From Aquisalimonas sp. 2447 (GTDB lineage: Bacteria; Pseudomonadota; Gammaproteobacteria; Nitrococcales; Aquisalimonadaceae): DNA of 64,000 nt. The stretch is from assembly GCF_012044895.1 (NCBI RefSeq), contig NZ_CP050695.1, positions 2,200,501 to 2,264,500 of the forward strand. Direction: 5' to 3'. This document shows positions 1 through 10,565 of this stretch, one piece after another; positions within the stretch are counted from its first letter, which is position 1; the number at the start of each line of letters is the position of its first letter. The notes beneath the pieces were generated by a model. It ran no database searches. It had not been told where the DNA came from and saw only the letters and a list, made by a program, of their open reading frames with translations. The position numbers were made by a program, and so were the translations under genes.

Positions 1-808
1 CCTGCCGGTCCAGGGCCAGGAGCGTTGTAAGCAGCTCCTCCATGCGCCCCAGCGGCCAGGCGTTGGGCCCGTCGGAAAGGGCCTTGTCCGGGTCGGGATG
101 AGTCTCCATGAACAGTCCGGCCACGCCGGCGGCCACCGCCGAGCGGGCCAGCACCGGCACGAACTCCCGCTGACCGCCGGAGGCGTGCCCCTGGCCACCG
201 GGCAACTGCACCGAGTGGGTGGCGTCGAAAACCACGGGCGCCCCGGTGTCGCGCATGACAGCCAGGGCCCGCATGTCCGAGACCAGGTTGTTGTAACCGA
301 AGGAGACGCCGCGCTCGCAGACCATCACGGCGTCATTACCGGCCGCCCGCGCCTTGTCCACAACGTTGCCCATGTCCCAGGGCGCCAGGAACTGGCCCTT
401 CTTGATATTCACCGGCAGACCCTGCGCGGCCACGTTCTGGATGAAGTTGGTCTGGCGACAGAGGAAGGCAGGCGTTTGCAGCACATCCACGACACTGGCC
501 ACTTCGCCCAGCGGGGTGTCCTCGTGCACGTCGGTAATCACCGGCACGCCGAGCTGACGCTTCACCGTCTCCAGCACCCGCAGGCCCTCGGCCATGCCCG
601 GCCCGCGAAAGCTGCCGTGGGACGAGCGGTTCGCCTTGTCGAAGGACGACTTGTAGATGAACGGCACGCCAAGCCGCTCCGTGAGCTCCTTCAGCGTCCC
701 GGCGGTATCCAGCGCCAGCTGCTCCGATTCCACCACGCAGGGGCCGGCGATCAGGAACAGCGGATGCTCCAGGCCGGCACGAAAACCGCACAGATTGATG
801 CCGCTCAT
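1..808 (-). CDS. kdsA: 3-deoxy-8-phosphooctulonate (Kdo-8-P) synthase, C-terminus cut by the window edge
   Basis: The product condenses arabinose 5-phosphate with phosphoenolpyruvate to give Kdo-8-phosphate, the precursor of the Kdo sugars of LPS, in the cytoplasm. The reading frame starts MSGINLCGF and contains the typical blocks [39 protein letters not shown] and DATHSVQLP. The ATG at 806-808 is preceded by a strong GGGAGGAAA ribosome site. About 269 codons are present against roughly 280 in the family, so only the last few residues lie outside. It follows pyrG by 16 nt on the same strand, the usual pyrG-kdsA pairing. Confidence 0.95.
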   Translation of the reverse strand, partial: MSGINLCGFRAGLEHPLFLIAGPCVVESEQLALDTAGTLKELTERLGVPFIYKSSFDKANRSSHGSFRGPGMAEGLRVLETVKRQLGVPVITDVHEDTPLGEVASVVDVLQTPAFLCRQTNFIQNVAAQGLPVNIKKGQFLAPWDMGNVVDKARAAGNDAVMVCERGVSFGYNNLVSDMRALAVMRDTGAPVVFDATHSVQLPGGQGHASGGQREFVPVLARSAVAAGVAGLFMETHPDPDKALSDGPNAWPLGRMEELLTTLLALDRQ

Positions 809-824
809 GTTTCCTCCCGGCGCG

Positions 825-2609
<1,785 letters not shown>

Positions 2610-2612
2610 CTA

Positions 2613-2641
2613 AAAGTAACAGAACACCCCCCCGCGCACAA
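2613..2641 (-). promoter_or_regulatory. possible sigma-70 promoter for pyrG-kdsA
   Basis: On the minus strand TTGTGC (2636-2641) and TACTTT (2613-2618) are 17 nt apart in the 234-nt spacer between tilS and pyrG. The -35 matches the consensus well and the -10 only at three positions, so this is weak. Nothing else recognisable lies in the spacer. Confidence 0.3.
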
Positions 2642-2687
2642 CGCGCGCCGCAGACCCCGGAGCCCGCTCAGCAGCCTCCACGCGGCG

Positions 2688-4031
2688 TCACCCGGGCCCT
2701 TCCCACGCCCTCAGGTCGGGTTCCCACCAGAGCTGCAGGCCGGGCGTCGGGGGCGCGCTCTGAAAGCCCTCGCAAACACAAACGCCGGGGACGGCAACAA
2801 TGGCGTCACCGGCCATCAGCAAAGGCCAACGCCCGCGCTGCCAGGGGGGGATTCCGGCCTCCTGGAACAGCTTTTTCACCGGGCGCCGGGGGCGGCCCGC
2901 CGGGCGGCAGCGCTCGCCGCCGCAGCGAAACGCGATGGTGACCTGCCCCTCCGGCAAACGCCCGACATCGAGCCCCTCCGCTGCCGGGGTCCGGCGCAGC
3001 CAGCCCCCGGGCAGGCGCAGGTCTTCCGTCAGCGACCACGCAGTACCGGGAAACGGGGCATCACTCACCGATGGCCCAGGCTCATCGCTCTGGGGCTCGG
3101 CGTAAAGGAACCCACGGTAGCGCCGCACGCGTCCACCAGGCCAGGCAAACTCGGGCTGACGGTCGGCTCCGGCCTGCAGCAGCATCCGTCGGCCGGCCTC
3201 CAGTTGCCGGGCCTCCGGGGCGGGCAGGCCGGCCCGACGCAGCCACCTGTGCAGCACGATTCTCTGGACGTTCTCGCCCTGGGACAGGAGCGCGGGCCAG
3301 TGCAGCGGTCCGTCCGGATTCCGGGGCAGGAACGGTGCAGCATGCGCCACCATCACCTGCTGTTCCTGCCGCAGCAGCTCCGCGGCACGCGCCACGGTGG
3401 CATCGGCGGAGGGCCAGCGTTGGTGCAGCAGCGGCATGATGTGGTGGCGCAGAAAGTTCCGGTCCGCAGCAGGATCGGCATTGCCGGGGTCCTGGATGCT
3501 GGTCAGGCCGTGGATGCGCGCGTACGCCGCCAGCGCGCTGCGGGGCAGGTCCAGCAGCGGTCGCCCCACCTGCCCCGGGCCGAGCCTGCGCAACGGCGGA
3601 ATACCCGTCAGCCCGTCCACGCCGCTCCCCCGCAGGAGCCGCAGCAGCACCGTCTCGGCCTGATCGTCCCGGTGGTGAGCCGTCAGCAGCATTTCCCCGG
3701 GCTGCAGCAGCTCGGCAAACAGCGCATAGCGCTGCTCCCGGGCCCAGGTCTCCCCGGCACCGGCATCGGGGCGCGCCGCTGCATGAACGGCAAACGGAAT
3801 GCTCAGGGAACGGCAGACGCGTTCACAGTGCGTCGCCCAGGACGCCGCCTGCGGATGCAGACGATGATTGACATGGACAGCACGGAGGCCTCCCGGCAGT
3901 TCGCCGCGCAGCGCGGCCAACGCGTGCAGCAGGACGTGGGAGTCAGGGCCACCGCTGAAGGCAACACAATGACCGCTGGCGGGCCCCAGCTCCAGGACCC
4001 GGCGCAGGATGTCCTCCGCCGACACGGTCAT
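2688..4031 (-). CDS. tilS: tRNA(Ile)-lysidine synthetase
   Basis: TilS attaches lysine to C34 of the minor isoleucine tRNA so that it reads AUA. The 447-residue protein has the N-terminal PP-loop ATPase domain with the SGGPDS loop near residue 26, the HVNHRL block and the AHHRDDQAET motif, followed by the TilS substrate-binding and C-terminal domains (RRPVKKLFQEAGIPPW is typical). It starts 24 nt after accA ends, on the same strand, as in many gammaproteobacteria (accA-tilS). The length is usual for the family. Confidence 0.95.
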   Translation of the reverse strand: MTVSAEDILRRVLELGPASGHCVAFSGGPDSHVLLHALAALRGELPGGLRAVHVNHRLHPQAASWATHCERVCRSLSIPFAVHAAARPDAGAGETWAREQRYALFAELLQPGEMLLTAHHRDDQAETVLLRLLRGSGVDGLTGIPPLRRLGPGQVGRPLLDLPRSALAAYARIHGLTSIQDPGNADPAADRNFLRHHIMPLLHQRWPSADATVARAAELLRQEQQVMVAHAAPFLPRNPDGPLHWPALLSQGENVQRIVLHRWLRRAGLPAPEARQLEAGRRMLLQAGADRQPEFAWPGGRVRRYRGFLYAEPQSDEPGPSVSDAPFPGTAWSLTEDLRLPGGWLRRTPAAEGLDVGRLPEGQVTIAFRCGGERCRPAGRPRRPVKKLFQEAGIPPWQRGRWPLLMAGDAIVAVPGVCVCEGFQSAPPTPGLQLWWEPDLRAWEGPG

Positions 4032-4055
4032 GGGCCGCCTCCCCGTTGAGAAGGA

Positions 4056-5015
4056 TCAGGAGGTGCGGAAATTGCCGTAGCCCTGGACCTTGTGCAGGCG
4101 CTCGTCCAGCAGCGTCTCGAAGTCCTTGCCTTCCAGGAAATCGAGCTTCTCCAGCAACACCGCCTTGAGCTGTTCCGCCATGGCGTCATAATCGCGGTGG
4201 GCGCCACCGAGGGGTTCCGGTACCACCTGGTCGATCAGCCCCAGGTCGTGGAGGCGCGGCGCAGTAATGCCCATGGCCTCGGCGGCATCCTGGGCCCGCT
4301 CCGCGCTCTTCCAGAGAATCGACGCGCAGCCCTCCGGCGAGATCACGGAATAGGTGCTGTATCCCAGCATCAGCACCTGATCGCCGACACCGATGCCCAG
4401 GGCGCCGCCGGAGCCGCCCTCGCCCACCACGGTGGCGACAATGGGCGTGCGCAGCCGCGCCATGGCCATCAGGTTGCGGGCAATGGCCTCACTCTGGCCG
4501 CGCTCTTCGGCACCGACCCCGGGATAGGCGCCGGGGGTGTCGATGAAGGTAAGCAGCGGCAGATCGAACCGCTCGGCCATTTCCATGAGTCGCAGTGCCT
4601 TGCGATAGCCTTCCGGTCGCGGCATGCCGAAATTGCGCTTCACCTTGTCGCGGGTGTCACGACCTTTCTCGTGGCCGATCACCATTACCGGCCGTCCGTC
4701 CAGGCGACCGACGCCTCCGATGATCGCCGGGTCGTCGGCAAAGCCCCGGTCACCGTGGAGTTCCTCGAACTCGGTGAACATGCGCTCAATGTAGTCGGCC
4801 GTATGGGGGCGCTGCGGATGCCGGGCCAACTGCGCGACCTGCCAGGAGGTCAGGTTGCTGAAGATCTGCTCGGTGAGCGTGACGCTCTTGTCCTGCAGAC
4901 GCCGGATCTCCTCGTTGATATTGAGGTCGTTGTCGTCGCCCACATAGCGAAGCTCGTCGATCTTTGCCTCGAGCTCGGCGATGGGGCGTTCGAAATCGAG
5001 AAAATTCAGGTTCAT
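4056..5015 (-). CDS. accA: acetyl-CoA carboxylase carboxyltransferase subunit alpha
   Basis: AccA with AccD transfers the carboxyl group from biotin-BCCP to acetyl-CoA, giving malonyl-CoA for fatty acid synthesis. The 319-residue protein matches the family length and shows MNLNFLDFE at the start, the [16 protein letters not shown] block, the [10 protein letters not shown] motif and the [11 protein letters not shown] oxyanion region. The ATG is preceded by GGAAGGG. It lies 84 nt downstream of dnaE, the conserved dnaE-accA order. Confidence 0.97.
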   Translation of the reverse strand: MNLNFLDFERPIAELEAKIDELRYVGDDNDLNINEEIRRLQDKSVTLTEQIFSNLTSWQVAQLARHPQRPHTADYIERMFTEFEELHGDRGFADDPAIIGGVGRLDGRPVMVIGHEKGRDTRDKVKRNFGMPRPEGYRKALRLMEMAERFDLPLLTFIDTPGAYPGVGAEERGQSEAIARNLMAMARLRTPIVATVVGEGGSGGALGIGVGDQVLMLGYSTYSVISPEGCASILWKSAERAQDAAEAMGITAPRLHDLGLIDQVVPEPLGGAHRDYDAMAEQLKAVLLEKLDFLEGKDFETLLDERLHKVQGYGNFRTS

Positions 5016-5099
5016 CGGTTCCCTTCCGGGTTGATGGAGCGCATACCCTAGCCAGTGGCGGTGCCCGTGGCAACCGTAGGCGGCTCATCACGGTTTACA

Positions 5100-8000
5100 T
5101 CAGTACTCCACCCGCACGGCCCCGTTGCCGCCCGCGAGCCCGTCCAGGCGCTTGATCAGTTCATCCGTGGGCCGCACGCGCCAGTCGTCCCCGAAGCGTA
5201 GCATCGCCCGGGCATCGGGGCGGCAGTACTCCAGCCACACCGGGCACTGCCCTTCCCGGAACGGCGCCAGCGCCTCCTGCAGGTGATCGACGGCACCGTT
5301 GCCGAGCTGACCGCTGTCCATGCGCAGCACCAGGCGGCGGGCGTAGACATCACGGATATCGCCAATCTCGTAGACCTTGTCGGCGTTGATTCGCCAGGCG
5401 TCGCTGAAGTCGTCGTAGCCCAGCCCCCCTTCCACCACCAGCAGCTTGTCCTTACCCAGCATGGAGCCGTACTTGCTGTAGGCCTCGGTGAACAGGTTCA
5501 CCTCGATGCGTCCGGTGCGGTCATCCAGCACCAGAAACCCCATCTTGTTGCCGCTCTGGGTGTTGCGCACCCGCAGGGACATGACCAGGCCGGCGGTGAC
5601 CACGCTCTTCTCGCGACGCCCGCCGTTCCCCCCGTCGCCACCGCTGGCCAGATCGCTGATCCGACCGCTGACAATCTTTTCCAGCTCATGCTCGTAGCGG
5701 GCGATGGGGTGGCCGGTGAGAAACAGCCCCAGGGTCTCCTTCTCCCCGGCCAGCCGCTCTTCCTCGTCCCACTCCGGCCACTCCGGCAGTGCCTCGCTGG
5801 CCTCTTCTTCCTCCGCCGGCGCCGCCAGCGCCAGCCCGAACATGTCCGTCTGCCCGGCCTCGGCGTTGCGCACGCTCTGTTCCGCCGCCTTCAGAGCCGG
5901 CGGGATGCGCGCCACCAGAGTGGCGCGATTGGGCCCGATGCTGTCCAGGCAACCCGCCCGCACCAGCGCCTCCAGCACCCGGCGGTTGACCCGCCGCAGG
6001 TCCACCCGCCGGCAGAGATCGAACAGGTCGGCGTAGGGCCCGCCGGTCTCGCGCTCCTGCACCAGGGCCTCAATGGCGGACTGTCCCACGCCCTTGATGG
6101 CACCGATGCCGTAGACCACGGTGCGCTCGTCGGCGGCGCGGAACTGGTAGTCCGAGCGGTTGATATCCGGCGGCAGCACCGTCAGGCCCATGGCCCGGCA
6201 GTCGTCGATGAGGGTCACCACCTTGTCGGTGTGGTCCATATCCGAGGACAGCACGGCGGCCATGAACGGCGCCGGGTAATGCGCCTTGAGCCAGGCGGTC
6301 TGGTAGGAGAGCAGCGCGTAGGCCGCCGAGTGGGACTTGTTGAAGCCGTACCCGGCAAACTTCTCCATGAGGTCGAAGATGCCTTCGGCGTGGGCCTCGC
6401 TGAGTCCGTTCTCGGTGGCCCCCTTGAGAAAGATCTCCCGCTGCTTGGCCATCTCCTCCGGCTTTTTCTTGCCCATGGCCCGGCGCAGCAGGTCGGCGCC
6501 ACCCAGGCTGTAGCCCGCCAGGACCTGGGCGATCCGCTGTACCTGCTCCTGATAGAGGATCACGCCGTAGGTGGGCTTGAGCACCTCTTCCAGATCCGGG
6601 TGCTGCAGTTCCGGAGTCGGGTACGCCACCTGGGAATGGCCGTGCTTGCGGCTGATAAAATCGTCCACCATGCCCGACTGCAGCGGGCCGGGCCGGAACA
6701 GTGCCACCAGCGCGATGATGTCCTCGAAGGAATCCGGCTGCAGGCGCTTGATCAGATCCTTCATGCCCCGGGATTCCAGCTGGAATACCGCGGTGGTGGC
6801 GCAGCGCTTGAGCAGGTCAAAGGTGGCGCGATCCTCCAGGGGCACGGTGGCGATATCCAGATCCACCTCGCCCCGTTCCCGGCGAATGGCATTCACCGCC
6901 TTCACGGTCCAGTCGATGATGGTGAGGGTGCGCAGGCCCAGAAAGTCGAACTTCACCAGGCCCACCGCCTCCACGTCGTCCTTGTCGTAGTGGGTGGCCA
7001 GGCCCTGGCCGTTGGGTTCGCAGTACAGCGGCGTGAAATCCGTAAGCGGCGTGGGAGCGATCACCACGCCGCCGGCGTGCTTGCCGACGTTGCGGGCCAC
7101 GCCCTCGAGCTTCATCCCCAGGTTCACCAGCGCCGCGACTTCCTCGTCCTCTTCGTAGCGATCCTTGAAGTCCGGTTCCTGCTCCAGGGCCTTGTCCAGG
7201 GTCATGCCCGGCTCGAAGGGGATCATCTTGGCAATGCGATCCACGAAGCCGTAGCCATGGCCGAGCACACGGCCCACGTCCCGCACCACGGCGCGGGCCG
7301 CCATGGTGCCGTGGGTGGCGATCTGGGAGACCTTTTCACGGCCGTACTTGTCGGCCACGTAGTCGATGACCTGGTCGCGCTTCTCCATGCAGAAATCGAC
7401 GTCGAAATCCGGCATGGAGACACGCTCCGGATTTAGAAACCGCTCGAAGAGTAGGTCGTAACGCAATGGATCCAGGTCAGTTATTTCCAGCGCATAGGCT
7501 ACCAGAGAGCCTGCACCGGAACCGCGCCCCGGACCCACCGGAATATCCTGCGCCTTGGCCCAGCGGATGAAGTCGGCAACAATCAGAAAGTAGCCGGGAA
7601 ACCCCATCTGGTTGATGACACCCAGCTCCCGCTCCAGGCGCTCGTCGTACTCGCGCCGCCGCTCGGCGGCATCGGGTGCGTTCAGATCAATGAGCCGCGG
7701 TAGCCGCTGCTCCAGCCCACGGCGGGATTCCTGGGCCAGATACTCGTCCACGGTAAGGCCTTCCGGTATGGGGAAGTCCGGCAGGTAGTCCTTGTCCAGG
7801 GTAAGTTCCAGGTTGCAGCGCCGGGCAATCTCCATGGTGTTGGCAACCGCTTCCGGAACATCCTGGAACAGTTCGATCATCTCCTCCGGCGTCCGCAGAT
7901 ACTGCTCCTGGGTAAAAAGGCGCGGGCGCCGGCTGTCGTCCAGAGTCCGGCTTTCGTGGATACAGACCCGCGCTTCATGGGCGTCGAAATCCGCCGCGTT

Positions 8001-8612
8001 GATGAACCGGACGGCATTGGTGGCGACCACCGGTGCGTCCGCATCCGCGGCCAGGGCCACCGCAGCATGCAGGTGGTCCTCGTCGCCGGGCCGTCCGCAG
8101 CGCTGCAGCTCCAGGTAGTAGTCGTCACCGAACAGCCCCTGCCAGAACTCCAGTCTGCGCCGCGCCAGGGCCATGTCACCAGCCACAAGAGCCCGCCCCA
8201 CATCACCGTCACGCCCCCCGGAGAGGACGATCAGGCCGTCGTTGTCCTCCTCGATCCACTGGCGGCGCACCACCGGCCGGTCGGCATGCTGCCCCTCCAG
8301 GTAACTGCGGCTGATCAGGCGGGTGAGACAGGTGTAGCCAGTGCTGTTGCGGCACAGGACCGACAGGCGGGACCGCCCCTCCGGCGCATCCGGATCCTCC
8401 AGCCAGAGATCGGCGCCAACGATGGGCTTCACGCCGGCATCCAGCGCCGCCTTGTAGAACTTGACCATGCCGAACAGATTGCCCTGGTCGGTGATGGCCA
8501 CCGCGGGCATGCCGGTAGCCGCCGCCGCCTTCACCAGGGGTTTGATACGGACAATGCCGTCAACCAGCGAAAACTCGGTATGGACATTCAGGTGGACGAA
8601 CTGTTGCGTCAT
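5100..8612 (-). CDS. dnaE: DNA polymerase III subunit alpha
   Basis: DnaE is the catalytic subunit of the replicative polymerase. The 1170-residue protein opens with the PHP domain (HTEFSLVDG, 11-19), then the palm with PGRGSGAGS at 361-369 and PDFDVDF at 401-407, which supplies two catalytic aspartates (D402, D404). The fingers, the beta-clamp-binding region and the C-terminal OB-fold follow (KMGFLVLDDRTG around residue 1010). The length agrees with the E. coli type (1160). In most relatives rnhB lies directly upstream; here lpxA2-gnnA-gnnB separates them. Confidence 0.98.
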   Translation of the reverse strand: MTQQFVHLNVHTEFSLVDGIVRIKPLVKAAAATGMPAVAITDQGNLFGMVKFYKAALDAGVKPIVGADLWLEDPDAPEGRSRLSVLCRNSTGYTCLTRLISRSYLEGQHADRPVVRRQWIEEDNDGLIVLSGGRDGDVGRALVAGDMALARRRLEFWQGLFGDDYYLELQRCGRPGDEDHLHAAVALAADADAPVVATNAVRFINAADFDAHEARVCIHESRTLDDSRRPRLFTQEQYLRTPEEMIELFQDVPEAVANTMEIARRCNLELTLDKDYLPDFPIPEGLTVDEYLAQESRRGLEQRLPRLIDLNAPDAAERRREYDERLERELGVINQMGFPGYFLIVADFIRWAKAQDIPVGPGRGSGAGSLVAYALEITDLDPLRYDLLFERFLNPERVSMPDFDVDFCMEKRDQVIDYVADKYGREKVSQIATHGTMAARAVVRDVGRVLGHGYGFVDRIAKMIPFEPGMTLDKALEQEPDFKDRYEEDEEVAALVNLGMKLEGVARNVGKHAGGVVIAPTPLTDFTPLYCEPNGQGLATHYDKDDVEAVGLVKFDFLGLRTLTIIDWTVKAVNAIRRERGEVDLDIATVPLEDRATFDLLKRCATTAVFQLESRGMKDLIKRLQPDSFEDIIALVALFRPGPLQSGMVDDFISRKHGHSQVAYPTPELQHPDLEEVLKPTYGVILYQEQVQRIAQVLAGYSLGGADLLRRAMGKKKPEEMAKQREIFLKGATENGLSEAHAEGIFDLMEKFAGYGFNKSHSAAYALLSYQTAWLKAHYPAPFMAAVLSSDMDHTDKVVTLIDDCRAMGLTVLPPDINRSDYQFRAADERTVVYGIGAIKGVGQSAIEALVQERETGGPYADLFDLCRRVDLRRVNRRVLEALVRAGCLDSIGPNRATLVARIPPALKAAEQSVRNAEAGQTDMFGLALAAPAEEEEASEALPEWPEWDEEERLAGEKETLGLFLTGHPIARYEHELEKIVSGRISDLASGGDGGNGGRREKSVVTAGLVMSLRVRNTQSGNKMGFLVLDDRTGRIEVNLFTEAYSKYGSMLGKDKLLVVEGGLGYDDFSDAWRINADKVYEIGDIRDVYARRLVLRMDSGQLGNGAVDHLQEALAPFREGQCPVWLEYCRPDARAMLRFGDDWRVRPTDELIKRLDGLAGGNGAVRVEY

Positions 8613-8789
8613 GCTGTGGCAATCCCTGTGCGGCCGAGGCGGGAAAAGGCTCTATTATGGATGAGCGGATCGGGATGGAAAACGCTGGGCTCCACAATCA
8701 GCCGCCGATCCCTCACACTACGCGGCGTTGGCGCCGTTCAGCAGCGTCCTGAACGATGCGCGCCCCGTTCAAGGCCCGGGTAGAACCGT
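8613..8789. promoter_or_regulatory. divergent dnaE / lpxA2 promoter region
   Basis: This 177-nt spacer separates dnaE (minus) from the lpxA2 cassette (plus). On the minus strand TTTCCA (8676-8681) and CATAAT (8654-8659) stand 16 nt apart and could drive dnaE. On the plus strand TATTAT (8653-8658) overlaps the same site and may be a -10 for lpxA2, but no good -35 is visible. No coding potential is apparent. Confidence 0.35.
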
Positions 8790-9563
8790 ATGATTCACAG
8801 CACCGCCGTCATCGACGACGACGCCCGCATCGGCAACGACGTGGAAATCGGCCCCTACGCCTGCATTGGCACCGGCGTTACCCTGGGTGACGGTTGCCGG
8901 GTCGGTGCCCACGCCATCCTCGAGGGGCCGACGGAGATCGGCCCGGAGAACGACATTGGCCCCCATGCCGTCCTTGGTCGGCCGCCCCAGGACCTTGGCT
9001 ACCGGGGTGAGCCAACGCGCCTGGAAATGGGTGCCGGCAACATCGTGCGGGAGTTCGTGACCATCCACCGAGGCACCCCCAAGGACCGGGGGCTGACTTC
9101 CGTGGGCAACCACAACATGTTCATGGCTTACTCCCATGTTGGCCACGACTGCATTGTCGGCAACCACGTGGTGCTGGCCAACGGTGCCACCCTGGCCGGT
9201 CACGTGACCGTCGAGGATCGGGTCAACATTGCCGGCCTGTGTGCCATCCACCAGTTCGCACGCATCGGCGAATACGCCATGCTGGGCGGGGGCACCATGG
9301 CGCCCATGGACATTCCGCCCTACACCATGGCCTCCGGCAATCACGCGCGGCTGTTCGGCCTCAACCGGCGCGGCCTCAAACGGGCCGGGCTTGGCAGTGA
9401 GGAGCAACAGGCTCTGCGCAGTGCCTACCGCATCCTGTTCAAGTCCGGCCTGCGCCTGGAACAGGCGCTGGCGCAACTACAAGAAGAGAGTGCCCTGCAG
9501 ACGCCGCATGTCCGGCATCTGATCGGGTTCATCCAATCATCGAAGCGGGGAATTACACGATGA
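8790..9563 (+). CDS. lpxA: second LpxA-type acyl-ACP--UDP-sugar O/N-acyltransferase (GnnAB-associated)
   Basis: This 257-residue left-handed beta-helix protein belongs to the LpxA family, which puts the first 3-hydroxyacyl chain on the lipid A precursor. Catalytic His119 lies in HVGHDC (E. coli His125), the QDLGYRGEPTR block is present, and the C-terminal helical part (YRILFKSG) is complete. The acyl-chain ruler position (E. coli Gly173) is Gly167. The position of E. coli Lys76 is Gly70, whereas the other LpxA here keeps Lys. It overlaps gnnA by ATGA. Because it sits with GnnA and GnnB it probably acylates UDP-GlcNAc3N on the 3-amino group; that is inference from the Acidithiobacillus ferrooxidans system. 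A UDP-sugar N-acetyltransferase role is less likely given the full LpxA architecture. Confidence 0.85.
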   Translation: MIHSTAVIDDDARIGNDVEIGPYACIGTGVTLGDGCRVGAHAILEGPTEIGPENDIGPHAVLGRPPQDLGYRGEPTRLEMGAGNIVREFVTIHRGTPKDRGLTSVGNHNMFMAYSHVGHDCIVGNHVVLANGATLAGHVTVEDRVNIAGLCAIHQFARIGEYAMLGGGTMAPMDIPPYTMASGNHARLFGLNRRGLKRAGLGSEEQQALRSAYRILFKSGLRLEQALAQLQEESALQTPHVRHLIGFIQSSKRGITR

Positions 9564-10525
9564 GCACGCTGCGCGCCGGCGTCATCGGAGTCGGCTACCT
9601 GGGACGCTTTCACGCCCAGAAATATGCGGCCATGGAGGACGTTGACCTGGTTGGGGTGGTGGACACGGACCCGGACCGCGCCGGGGCCGTGGCCGACGAG
9701 GTGGGCACCCGGGCGTTCACCGACTATCTCGAGCTGCTGGATGGGGTGGATGCCGTGAGCATTGTCGTCCCCACCCGATTCCACCACCAGGTGGCAGCGG
9801 AGTCCCTGCGCCGCGGCATTCACGTACTGGTGGAGAAACCCGTCACCACGACCCTGGAAGAAGCGGACGACCTCGTCCGCCTGGCCGCCCAGGGAAATCT
9901 GGTGCTCCAGGTGGGGCACCTGGAACGGTTCAACGCCGCGGTGCGCGCGGTGGCCGACATGGTGGGCACACCCATGTTCATCGAGTCCCAGCGTCTGGCC
10001 TCGTTCAATCCCCGGGGGGCGGACGTGAGCGTGGTCCTGGACCTGATGATCCACGACATCGACATCATCCTGAAGCTGGTGGATCAGCCCGTTGCGCGGA
10101 TCGACGCCAATGGTGCCCCCGTTATCTCCTCGGACATCGACATCGCCAACGCCCGCATCCAGTTCGCCAATGGCTGTGTGGCCAACGTCACCGCCAGCCG
10201 GGTGAGCCTCAAGGCCGAGCGCAAGATGCGACTGTTCCAGCGCAACAGCTACATTTCCCTGGATTTCCAGCAGCGCACCCTGGACGTCCGCTCGCGGGTG
10301 AATACCAAACGCGACGTTCCCGCCATGGAGGACATCCGCAGCGAGCAGCACAGCTACGAGGACGGTGACGCGCTGCGCGCCGAAATCACCTCCTTCGTCG
10401 CCTGCGTCCGCAACGGCCGTACACCACTTGTCACTGGCGCTGATGGCCGGCAGGCGCTGGCCACCGCCATCGAAATCACCCGGCAGTTGCGCGACAATCC
10501 CCTGCCGGATCAGCCACTCCAGTAG
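9560..10525 (+). CDS. gnnA: Gfo/Idh/MocA oxidoreductase, probable UDP-GlcNAc 3-dehydrogenase GnnA
   Basis: GnnA oxidises the 3-hydroxyl of UDP-GlcNAc to a ketone with NAD+. The 321-residue protein has the Rossmann fingerprint GVIGVGYLGRFH (7-18) and the family motif EKPVTTTLEEA with the conserved Lys near residue 93, followed by the alpha/beta substrate domain. It starts inside the lpxA2 stop (ATGA) and is followed by the GnnB-like transaminase, so the three are one transcription unit. The family is broad; the specific substrate is inferred from the lpxA-gnnA-gnnB arrangement known from A. ferrooxidans. WlbA-type dehydrogenases are the main alternative. Confidence 0.8.
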   Translation: MSTLRAGVIGVGYLGRFHAQKYAAMEDVDLVGVVDTDPDRAGAVADEVGTRAFTDYLELLDGVDAVSIVVPTRFHHQVAAESLRRGIHVLVEKPVTTTLEEADDLVRLAAQGNLVLQVGHLERFNAAVRAVADMVGTPMFIESQRLASFNPRGADVSVVLDLMIHDIDIILKLVDQPVARIDANGAPVISSDIDIANARIQFANGCVANVTASRVSLKAERKMRLFQRNSYISLDFQQRTLDVRSRVNTKRDVPAMEDIRSEQHSYEDGDALRAEITSFVACVRNGRTPLVTGADGRQALATAIEITRQLRDNPLPDQPLQ

Positions 10526-10565
10526 CCCCTTACCCAGCCACCCAGTTCAGAGGAAGCGAGCGCCG

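Noticed and set aside
5283-7436. A plus-strand open frame of 717 codons across dnaE
   Set aside because: Antisense shadow of dnaE with no recognisable domain.
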